Shown: piece by piece, positions 1-5,489 of the stretch | Position numbering within the stretch: the first letter of the stretch is position 1 | Layout: each line of letters starts with the position of its first letter | DNA from: Gammaproteobacteria bacterium | Lineage (GTDB): Bacteria; Pseudomonadota; Gammaproteobacteria; GCA-001735895 | NCBI GenBank assembly: GCA_029288195.1 | Contig: JARFPR010000106.1 | Coordinates: 1 to 6,440, forward strand | DNA length: 6,440 nucleotides | Direction of reading: 5' to 3' | Program-made: the position numbers and the translations under genes | Notes under the pieces: model-generated | Database searches by the model: none | What the model was told of the DNA's origin: nothing | The model's input: the letters and a program-made list of their open reading frames with translations, nothing else

Positions 1-158
1 GTGCTTCAAGGGTTAAAACTCGCACCCGGGCCGGGGAAAAATGAACGTGGATTCTACCCGAGCTGCCCTGCCTGAGCCACCCATCATTTTTCACAATTTA
101 AAAATAATTTTCTGGTTTGAGCAATGACCTTCGCCTGGGCGCAGGCATGGGAAGCTCC

Positions 159-290
159 GGCGACCATGGGTGAATGTGCTCAAAAGTGTAGCGAGGCATG
201 GATGCCGAGCTCCAAGCGATTCCATGGATGGACCAACCGGCGCTAGCGCCGGTTGGAAGCGCCTTTTGAGCACATTCACCCAAGGTCGCC
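159..290. repeat. MITE-like / cruciform inverted-repeat element
   Basis: The arms at 159-186 and 263-290 are reverse complements over 28 bp with one mismatch. They begin GGCGACC and contain GGGTGAATGTGCTCAAAAG. The 76-nt interior holds a perfect 24-bp palindrome (233-256), a small hairpin GGCAT-GG-ATGCC (195-206), and the 8-mer CATGGATG twice (197-204 and 223-230). No target-site duplication is visible next to the arms and there is no transposase, so if this is a mobile element it is non-autonomous, or its ends lie elsewhere. The combination of long terminal arms, nested palindromes and an intergenic position is typical of MITEs and of large extragenic palindromic repeats. An RNA copy would fold into one long stem with a branched loop, so a structured RNA is an alternative. 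The structure is directly visible; the element class is inferred. Confidence 0.72.
233..256. repeat. perfect 24-bp palindrome
   Basis: CCAACCGGCGCT is followed immediately by its exact reverse complement, with the centre between 244 and 245. It lies inside the larger inverted-repeat element and would form the tip of one branch. It could be a protein-binding dyad, but no known operator consensus is recognised. Confidence 0.85.
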
Positions 291-337
291 AAAGGCCCGA
301 TTTACTAACTCCAGAATCTTTTTTTACGAGGCGATGA

Positions 338-365
338 GTTAAAAGATCCCCGCTTTCGCGAGGAT
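338..365 (-). terminator. intrinsic terminator after priA
   Basis: Read on the minus strand, ATCCTCGC (365-358), loop GAAA (357-354) and GCGGGGAT (353-346) form an 8-bp stem with one G-T pair and a GNRA tetraloop. It is followed by CTTTTAAC (345-338). The stem begins 13 bases past the priA TAG stop, a normal place for a Rho-independent terminator. The T-tract is short (four), so efficiency may be modest. The 3' arm can also pair with ATCCCCG at 374-368, giving a second, mutually exclusive 7-bp stem. The CGCGAAAGCGGGGATC-type sequence resembles a hairpin that I recall as dispersed in many proteobacterial genomes. Confidence 0.65.
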
Positions 366-378
366 GACGGGGATAAGA

Positions 379-2574
379 CTAGAGGTCATAGGCGTCGACG
401 TCGATGGTCCAGCTGACGCGGGCGCTACTGCCAAGCTGTTCGATTGCCGGCATCGATTGTTGCAGTACAGAGCGCAGCGCCTGGTAATCCTGCGAGATCA
501 GGCATAGCTGCGCACGGTAGCGACCAATTCGGCGCGTCATCAATGCCGGCATCGGTCCAACGCAGGACAGCGCATCGAAACGACTCGCGGATTGCAATAG
601 CGTCCTGATTTCTTCGAGTTTACCGAGCGCTACCTTGAGCTCGATCGCATCGGCCCTAAAAATTACCACTCGCGCATAAGGTGGGAATCCGAGTAGACGA
701 CGCTCCTGCAGCAGGTCGTTAGCAATTTGACGATAGTCCTGCCTGATCAAAGCCTGCATCAGGGGATGATCCGGGAACCTGGTTTGCAGGATGGCCTCGC
801 CTTCACGGTCGCCCCGACCCGAGCGTCCGGAAACCTGGAACAGGGTCTGCGCAAGTCGTTCGCTGGCACGATAGGAAGCGCTGAAGAGCGCCTGGTCAGC
901 ATCCAGTACCACGCTCAAGGTAATCGCGGGATAATCATGACCCTTGGCGATCATCTGGGTGCCAATCAGAATGCAGGGTTGCCCGGTTTGCAATTGTTGC
1001 AGCCGTGATTTCAACGCCTCGCGTGTTGCAATCACATCGCGATCGATACGCAGCACCGGCGTGTCCGGGTAGCGCTGGGTCAGACCCAGCTCCAGTTGTT
1101 CAGTACCTATGCCGTAGTGTTTGACCTCGTGGTGGCCACAGTCCGGACAGGCTTCAGGTATGCGCTGGGCGAATCCGCAATGATGGCATAGCAGGGTCTG
1201 CACCGACTGATGCAGGGTCAGGCGCGCATCGCAGTTCTGACACAGCGACTGCCAGCCACATTCATGGCACATCACGATCGGTGCGAAGCCGCGACGATTC
1301 AGGTAAATCAAAACCTGCCCGGATTGCGCCAGGTGCCGTTCGACATGGGCGAAAGTCTGCGCCGCGAAACCGAATTCAAAACGACTGTTACGCACATCGA
1401 TCAGTTGAATCGGCGGTGGCGGAAACCGGGTCGGACGCTGATCCAGTCGATAACGAAAGTAGGTATCGCGCTCGCAATTGCTTATGCTTTCCAGCGAAGG
1501 AGTGGCCGAACCCAGGATGATCGGGATATCGAGCATCTGCGCGCGCTTGATCGCAACATCGCGCGCGTGATACCGCACTCCGTCTTCCTGGCGATACGAG
1601 TGATCGTGCTCTTCATCAATAATAATCAAGCCCAGTTTCCCGGACTGGGAAAACAGGCTGGAACGCGTGCCCAGCATGATACTGACCTCCCCGCGCCGGA
1701 AGCGATCCCAGGCCTGGTAGCGCTGAAAGTCGGTCAGCCCCGAGTGCGAAATAACGAAACAATCACCAAAACGGCTTTCGACGCGCTCGATCAACTGGTT
1801 GGTCAGGCCGATTTCAGGTACCAGGTAAATGATCTGCAAACCATCTTCGAGGCGTTGCTGGATCAAACGCAGGTAGACTTCCGTTTTACCGCTGCCAGTA
1901 ATGCCATCCAGTAAATGCACTGCGTATCGATGCAGTCGGGGTTCGATCTCGGTAAGGGATCGTTGCTGCTCGCTACTTAACTCGGGCAACTCATCTGTCG
2001 GTGCCCTGAACGCGGGCTTTTCTGCCCATTCCCAGCGCACTATCTGCTTGGCCTCCAATGCTTTTACAACCGGATGCCAATTGGGATTGACCTGCTTGAG
2101 CTCGATTGCGGTCAGTCCAGACAGCTGTTGCAGCAATGCCTGACAAATCTCGAACTGCCGCGGGGAACGCGGTTCAAGTTCTGCGATCAGGGCCGGGTCC
2201 GAATTTACCAGGCACCAGCGCTTGACTCGCACCGGTTCGTGCAGTCGTGCACCTCGCAGGTATCCGGGTAAGCATTGAAATACAACTTCTCCCAGTGGTT
2301 GCAGATAGTATTCTGACATCCATCGGGCCAGCGCCAACATATGTTCGCCGAGTACCGCCTCGTGATCGAGTCGTTCCTGTACCGGCTTGATGCGTTCGGG
2401 ATCAAGCTCGCTGGCGTCATTTGTATCCAGCAATACCCCGGTCTTGACGCCGCTACTAAAAGGCAATCGGTAACGAGTTCCTGCCACGGCAGGATCATCG
2501 GCCTCGATCCTGTAGTCGAATACACGGCGTATCGGCAGTGCAATGGCGAAACAGGCGAAACGGAATTGCGGCAC
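379..2574 (-). CDS. priA: primosomal protein N' (replication restart helicase PriA)
   Basis: PriA recognises abandoned replication forks, unwinds DNA 3'-to-5' with ATP, and loads the DnaB helicase through PriB/DnaT-type partners. The 731-residue product matches the length of E. coli PriA (732, from memory). An N-terminal DNA-binding region contains ALPIRRVFDY (residues 12-21) and is followed by a winged-helix region to about 185. The helicase core shows Walker A GITGSGKT (224-231), Walker B DEEH (320-323), motif III GSATPS (355-360), GTQMIAKGHDYP (538-549) and motif VI QVSGRSGR (580-587). Eight cysteines (436, 439, 445, 448, 463, 466, 476, 479) form the expected paired zinc-binding insert. 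The start is GTG (2574-2572): an in-frame TGA lies only four codons upstream (2586-2584) with no ATG between, and the conserved N-terminal motif is intact. The Shine-Dalgarno is weak (GAG, about 8 nt spacer). All key residues are present, so the enzyme should be functional. Confidence 0.98.
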   Translation of the reverse strand: MPQFRFACFAIALPIRRVFDYRIEADDPAVAGTRYRLPFSSGVKTGVLLDTNDASELDPERIKPVQERLDHEAVLGEHMLALARWMSEYYLQPLGEVVFQCLPGYLRGARLHEPVRVKRWCLVNSDPALIAELEPRSPRQFEICQALLQQLSGLTAIELKQVNPNWHPVVKALEAKQIVRWEWAEKPAFRAPTDELPELSSEQQRSLTEIEPRLHRYAVHLLDGITGSGKTEVYLRLIQQRLEDGLQIIYLVPEIGLTNQLIERVESRFGDCFVISHSGLTDFQRYQAWDRFRRGEVSIMLGTRSSLFSQSGKLGLIIIDEEHDHSYRQEDGVRYHARDVAIKRAQMLDIPIILGSATPSLESISNCERDTYFRYRLDQRPTRFPPPPIQLIDVRNSRFEFGFAAQTFAHVERHLAQSGQVLIYLNRRGFAPIVMCHECGWQSLCQNCDARLTLHQSVQTLLCHHCGFAQRIPEACPDCGHHEVKHYGIGTEQLELGLTQRYPDTPVLRIDRDVIATREALKSRLQQLQTGQPCILIGTQMIAKGHDYPAITLSVVLDADQALFSASYRASERLAQTLFQVSGRSGRGDREGEAILQTRFPDHPLMQALIRQDYRQIANDLLQERRLLGFPPYARVVIFRADAIELKVALGKLEEIRTLLQSASRFDALSCVGPMPALMTRRIGRYRAQLCLISQDYQALRSVLQQSMPAIEQLGSSARVSWTIDVDAYDL

Positions 2575-2599
2575 GTGGATTACTCAAACAAAAAGTTGA

Positions 2600-2628
2600 A
2601 TCATACTCGAATTAAGAGCCGTACTCAG
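2600..2628 (-). promoter_or_regulatory. candidate priA promoter
   Basis: On the minus strand a -10 hexamer TATGAT (2605-2600, 5/6 to consensus) lies 17 nt from a weak -35 CTGAGT (2628-2623, 3/6). Transcription would begin near 2593, leaving a leader of about 20 nt before the GTG start of priA. A small GCCG/CGGC dyad (2618-2621 and 2629-2632) overlaps the -35. This rests only on matches to the sigma-70 consensus. Confidence 0.4.
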
Positions 2629-2728
2629 CGGCACAATTGCACTTATTTGGGGACTCACTTAACGGCTAAAGTTAAAGTCGTTTCTAGCAATTAAAAGCTA
2701 AATTGTTAAGAAATGGTAACAAATGGAT

Positions 2729-2751
2729 TTATCCACATTTTCTGTGGATAA
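2729..2751. promoter_or_regulatory. pair of perfect head-to-head DnaA boxes
   Basis: TTATCCACA at 2729-2737 (plus) and its exact reverse complement TGTGGATAA at 2743-2751 (minus) both fit the strong DnaA box TTATNCACA, separated by 5 bp (TTTTC). Together they form a perfect 9-bp inverted repeat. A U-tract is missing on either side, so this is not a terminator. Such pairs bind DnaA at origins and at DnaA-controlled promoters. They lie about 155 bp upstream of the priA start and 370 bp upstream of hemH. Confidence 0.8.
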
Positions 2752-2754
2752 GTC

Positions 2755-2771
2755 TGTGCATGAAATGCACA
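2755..2771. repeat. short hairpin with a degenerate DnaA box
   Basis: TGTGCAT (2755-2761), loop GAA, ATGCACA (2765-2771) is a perfect 7-bp inverted repeat starting 3 bases after the DnaA box pair. TGTGCATGA (2755-2763) differs from the reverse box TGTGNATAA at one position, so this may be a third, low-affinity DnaA site. Confidence 0.5.
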
Positions 2772-2798
2772 TAACCCCCTGCAAGCCGCATTCCCGTT

Positions 2799-2884
2799 GA
2801 TCATCTATTAAATTGTTCAAATTTGCAGCGATTTTATTTTCATATATTTATCAACAGGTTATAGCAACTGATCAATTTTTGATC
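2799..2884. other. AT-rich GATC-containing stretch, possible DNA-unwinding element
   Basis: GATC occurs at 2799-2802, 2870-2873 and 2881-2884. The last two form an inverted repeat GATCAA-TTT-TTGATC. The stretch 2801-2900 is about 26% GC by hand count, far below the flanking genes. GATCATCTATTAA (2799-2811) and GATCAATTTTTGA (2870-2882) loosely recall the GATC-starting AT-rich 13-mers of E. coli oriC, but neither is a close match. TTATCAACA (2848-2856) is one base off a DnaA box. Dam/SeqA-type control would be plausible only if the organism has Dam methylase, which the window does not show. Confidence 0.4.
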
Positions 2885-2960
2885 GATATCGAAGAATCTA
2901 AAAGGGGGACAGACTCCCAGCAAATTCTTTCATGTGAATATCTTGGCCTTGTCAATAGTG

Positions 2961-3040
2961 CCAGGTTAATTTTTCAAGTAAATTTAAATATTAAAAATTT
3001 ATAATTGATAGTTAATACTTAAATTCAGGAAAGATAAAAA
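2961..3040. other. very AT-rich tract upstream of hemH
   Basis: About 16% GC by hand count (13 of 80), with runs such as AAATTTAAATATTAAAAATT. It could serve as a second unwinding region, an UP-element or a nucleoid-protein (H-NS, IHF or Fis) target. No specific consensus is clear enough to name one. Confidence 0.5.
2973..3005 (+). promoter_or_regulatory. weak candidate hemH promoter
   Basis: A perfect -10 hexamer TATAAT lies at 3000-3005, but the nearest -35-like sequence, TTCAAG (2973-2978), is poor and 21 nt away. In so AT-rich a tract a TATAAT can arise by chance. A second possibility is GACTTT (3062-3067) with TAAACT (3083-3088) at 15-nt spacing, closer to the gene. Neither is strong. 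Confidence 0.22.
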
Positions 3041-3118
3041 TTGCGCGACCGGTTTCCCAGTGACTTTGCCATGCCCGCCGATTAAACTAGCGAAGTTTTT
3101 CGACTCGAGCCATGCGCC

Positions 3119-4102
3119 ATGTCCGCCAAAATCGCGGTACTTTTGACCAATCTGGGTACCCCGGACCAGCTCGAACGTGCCTCGGTTAAGCGATTCCTGA
3201 AAGAGTTTCTATCTGACCCACTGGTCGTGCGGCTGCCCCGTATTTTCTGGTTGCCATTACTTTACGGCATTATTCTGCCATTGCGCAGCGGCAAGACCCT
3301 GCAGGCTTATAGTCGGGTCTGGAGCGAGGCAGGCTCTCCGCTGATGGCTTACTCGAACAAGCAGAGAGAGGCTTTACAGAAAAAACTGTTTGAGCAGGCC
3401 CATGTCGAGCTCGCTATGCGCTACGGTAACCCGTCGTACCAATCGGTGTTGCGCCTGCTGCGCGATGCCGGAATCGAAAAACTGGTGGTGCTGCCGCTTT
3501 ATCCCCAGTACTCGGTAACGACCACCGCCACCAGCTACAAGCACTTGAAGAACACCCTCAATCAACTCGAGTATGCACCGGCGCTCGAGTTCATCGGTTA
3601 CTACCCCGACCACCCCGTCTATATCGAGGCCCTGGCCGAATCGATCCGTGAGCACTGGCAACAGGGGCAACGGCACCTGTTGATGTCGTTCCATGGCCTG
3701 CCGCAGGCCAACGTCGACCGGGGTGACCCCTACCAGGTGCAGTGCGAAAAGACCGCTAAACTGCTGGCGGACAAACTCGGGCTCGGGGAATCCGACTGGT
3801 CAATCGGTTACCAGTCACGTTTCGGCAAGCAGACCTGGATTCAGCCTTATACCTCGGACGTACTACATCGACTGGTCGAACGCGGCGTCAAGGCAGTCGA
3901 CGTTGTCTGTCCCGGATTCTCGTCCGACTGTCTCGAGACCCTGGATGAAATCGAGGTCGAGTATCGGAGCGAATTTCTCGAGCTTGGCGGTGAGGATTTC
4001 AGCTATATCCCTGCGCTCAACGATCGCGATGCGCATATAGAAATGATGCGCAGCCTGGTTCAACCTTATTTATCCGACGAGGCTTTGATCGATACAGGTT
4101 GA
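3119..4102 (+). CDS. hemH: ferrochelatase (protoheme ferro-lyase)
   Basis: HemH inserts Fe2+ into protoporphyrin IX to make protoheme, the last step of the protoporphyrin-dependent pathway, in the cytosol or at the inner membrane face. The 327-residue product is of normal bacterial length. Motifs in order: LLTNLGTPD (8-16), GSPL (72-75), MRYGNP (100-105), LPLYPQYS (125-132), SFHGLP (190-195) with the likely metal-binding His192, YQSRFGKQTW (231-240), and PGFSSDCLETLDEI (265-278) with the likely catalytic Glu273. The 81-residue spacing of His192 and Glu273 equals that of His183 and Glu264 in the Bacillus subtilis enzyme. Cysteines occur at 209, 264 and 271, and there is no cysteine-rich C-terminal tail of the kind that binds a [2Fe-2S] cluster. 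The ATG is the only reasonable start because an in-frame TAA lies at 3083-3085. The ribosome binding site is poor (only GAG at 3107-3109). The gene diverges from priA. Confidence 0.97.
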   Translation: MSAKIAVLLTNLGTPDQLERASVKRFLKEFLSDPLVVRLPRIFWLPLLYGIILPLRSGKTLQAYSRVWSEAGSPLMAYSNKQREALQKKLFEQAHVELAMRYGNPSYQSVLRLLRDAGIEKLVVLPLYPQYSVTTTATSYKHLKNTLNQLEYAPALEFIGYYPDHPVYIEALAESIREHWQQGQRHLLMSFHGLPQANVDRGDPYQVQCEKTAKLLADKLGLGESDWSIGYQSRFGKQTWIQPYTSDVLHRLVERGVKAVDVVCPGFSSDCLETLDEIEVEYRSEFLELGGEDFSYIPALNDRDAHIEMMRSLVQPYLSDEALIDTG

Positions 4103-4104
4103 AT

Positions 4105-4122
4105 CATTATCCACAGATAATG
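4105..4122. promoter_or_regulatory. perfect DnaA box within a dyad between hemH and sbmA-like gene
   Basis: TTATCCACA at 4107-4115 is a perfect DnaA box on the plus strand, starting 5 bases past the hemH stop. It sits in a dyad CATTAT (4105-4110), loop CCACAG, ATAATG (4117-4122). No T-run follows, so it is unlikely to be an intrinsic terminator. A TATAAA at 4125-4130 could be a -10 for the next gene, but no well-spaced -35 is visible (TTGAAT at 4099-4104 is 20 nt away). The motif match is direct; any DnaA control of the downstream gene is inference. Confidence 0.6.
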
Positions 4123-4177
4123 TCTATAAACCCTTCCAGGCTAACACCGCCCGCAAAAAGATAAAGAGTGTCTAATC

Positions 4178-5452
4178 ATGTTTAAATCTTTCTTCCCGAA
4201 TCCGAGGCTGTTCTTCCTCTCCGTGGTTGTCTATTCCGGAATATGCAGCTTCATCTGGTATAGCTATAACGAGCAAATTGGTGAATTCCTTGGGTTTGAC
4301 CTTGCCCCGGCGGCACCTGTTATCGGACTGGGTCATTTTATAACCGACTCTTTTTTACTCTTCTATCTTTACTACTTTACCTGTGGCGCACTATTTGCCG
4401 CATTCTGGTTCACGGTTGCAAATCACCGATGGCAATGGTGGTCAATCGTCGGCTCGATATTTATTTTGTTTTCCACCTATTTTTCGGTTCAGGTATCGGT
4501 TGCCATCAATAACTGGCGCCGGCCTTTTTTCGACCTGGTGCAAAACGCCCTTGGTGGTTCAGCTTCAACGGGAACCGACGAGATAGCAGTCACAAAATCT
4601 GAAGAAGCCATCGCCGAGGTTTCCACCGACTTATATGACTTGATACTTATTTTCGCCGAAATCGCCTTCCTCGCCATATTCGTATTCGTCATTACCCGGT
4701 TTTTCGTCAGCCACTTTATTTTTCGCTGGCGCACCGCGATGAATGACTATTACACCGCACAATGGGAAACGGTTCGGAACATAGAGGGGGCATCCCAGCG
4801 CATCCAGGAAGACACCATGCGCTTTGCCGAAATCATGGAAAACCTCGGCGTTTCGATAGTCGACGCCGTGATGACGCTATTCGCATTTTTGCCGGTGCTG
4901 TGGGCACTGTCAGTTCATGTGACCGAGTTACCCATTGTCGGGGAAATTGCGCATCCGCTGTTCGTTGCTTCACTGGTGTGGTCGGTTTTTGGCACCGGTT
5001 TGTTGGCAGTGGTCGGCATAAAATTACCCGGGTTATTCTTCAAGAATCAACGTGTCGAAGCCGCTTTTCGCAAGGAGTTGGTTTACGGAGAGGATGATGA
5101 AGCCCGCGCGCAACCGCCGACGCTAAAGGAACTGTTTGCCAACGTACGCAAGAACTATTTCAGAATTTACTTTCACTACATGTATTTCAATGTTGCGCGC
5201 ATGCTGTATATCCAGGCTGACAATATATTCGTCTATGTCTTGCTGGTACCCACCATCGCCGCCGGCGCGATTACTTTTGGCATTTTGCAGCAAATACTGA
5301 CCGCCTTTAGCCAGGTCAGTAACTCGTTTCAGTACCTGGTGAATTCGTGGACGACTATTGTCGAGTTGCTATCAATTTACAAGCGCCTGGCGTCTTTCGA
5401 GGCGGCAATAAGGCATGAACCGCTGCCCGCCATTGATCAATTGGCCACGTGA
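4178..5452 (+). CDS. sbmA: SbmA/BacA-family peptide transporter
   Basis: SbmA/BacA proteins are inner-membrane dimers that use the proton gradient to import peptides, including proline-rich antimicrobial peptides, microcins B17 and J25 and bleomycin. They have an ABC-exporter-like membrane fold but no ATPase domain, and none is present here. The start MFKSFFPNPRLFFLS is nearly identical to E. coli SbmA as I recall it, which fixes the start; AAAGAG (4163-4168) is a reasonable ribosome site. Other family blocks are FFVSHFIFRWRTAMNDYY (175-192), IEGASQRIQEDTMRF (202-216), GTGLLAVVGIKLPG (272-285), KNQRVEAAFRKELVYGEDD (289-307), YFHYMYFN (331-338) and NSWTTIVELLSIYKRL (389-404). Hydrophobic segments lie near 11-28, 56-80, 89-110, 155-175, 228-247, 261-281 and 350-375. 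At 424 residues it is longer than the E. coli protein (406); about 16 extra residues fall at 127-150, between the third and fourth listed segments. The physiological substrate cannot be read from the sequence. Confidence 0.94.
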   Translation: MFKSFFPNPRLFFLSVVVYSGICSFIWYSYNEQIGEFLGFDLAPAAPVIGLGHFITDSFLLFYLYYFTCGALFAAFWFTVANHRWQWWSIVGSIFILFSTYFSVQVSVAINNWRRPFFDLVQNALGGSASTGTDEIAVTKSEEAIAEVSTDLYDLILIFAEIAFLAIFVFVITRFFVSHFIFRWRTAMNDYYTAQWETVRNIEGASQRIQEDTMRFAEIMENLGVSIVDAVMTLFAFLPVLWALSVHVTELPIVGEIAHPLFVASLVWSVFGTGLLAVVGIKLPGLFFKNQRVEAAFRKELVYGEDDEARAQPPTLKELFANVRKNYFRIYFHYMYFNVARMLYIQADNIFVYVLLVPTIAAGAITFGILQQILTAFSQVSNSFQYLVNSWTTIVELLSIYKRLASFEAAIRHEPLPAIDQLAT

Positions 5453-5489
5453 TTATGAGTAACTTCCCGGTTCTCGCTGACTAAAAGAT

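Larger units (their letters stand above)
1..378. other. gene-free left flank downstream of priA
   Basis: I see no supportable gene here. The plus frame starting at base 1 is open for 24 codons and stops at TGA 73-75, so the tail of a plus-strand gene from outside cannot be excluded, but nothing identifies it. The minus-strand frames that could leave the window close early; one beginning with ATG at 84-87 stops near 13-15. Positions 91-115 are AT-rich. A small GC hairpin lies at 133-146 (GCCTG, loop GGCG, CAGGC). The rest is taken up by the inverted-repeat element at 159-290 and the priA terminator at 338-365. Confidence 0.7.
2575..3118. other. AT-rich divergent intergenic region, candidate DnaA-dependent origin or DnaA-binding locus
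   Basis: This 544-bp gap separates divergently transcribed priA and hemH. From left to right it holds the priA promoter; a dyad TTGTTA/TAACAA (2703-2708 and 2717-2722); two perfect DnaA boxes (2729-2751); a weak box within a short hairpin (2755-2771); an AT-rich GATC-bearing stretch (2799-2884) with another near-match box; a GGGGGACAGACTCCC motif (2904-2918); and a tract of about 16% GC (2961-3040). Paired DnaA boxes, an AT-rich unwinding candidate, clustered GATC sites and genes diverging on both sides are what a gammaproteobacterial oriC looks like. The usual origin neighbours are not in the window, and E. coli has high-affinity DnaA sites outside oriC (datA, promoter sites). The single-stranded TTG-initiated frame across 2813-3004 is not supported as a gene. 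Confidence 0.45.

Noticed and set aside
91..279. 62-codon minus-strand frame over the inverted-repeat element
   Set aside because: It is built mostly from the palindromic repeat, has no recognisable domain, and is read through the element rather than conserved in its own right.
1210..1914. 234-codon plus-strand open frame
   Set aside because: It is antisense to the helicase and zinc-binding core of priA, whose motifs are all intact. The translation shows no recognisable family, so it is a shadow frame.
2341..2694. 117-codon plus-strand frame crossing the priA start
   Set aside because: Two thirds of it is antisense to the conserved PriA N-terminus. The remainder is the priA promoter region.
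2729..2751. The 9-bp inverted repeat as a transcription terminator
   Set aside because: No T-tract follows on either strand, and both arms exactly match the DnaA box.
2813..3004. 63-codon plus-strand frame in the priA-hemH gap
   Set aside because: It needs a TTG start, has no ribosome binding site, and runs through very AT-rich DNA with origin-like motifs. The composition accounts for its hydrophobic start.
5455..5484. Nine-codon ATG-TAA frame between the sbmA-like and NRDE genes
   Set aside because: It could be a leader peptide, but it has no convincing ribosome site, no run of a single amino acid and no attenuator hairpin, so it is likely chance.
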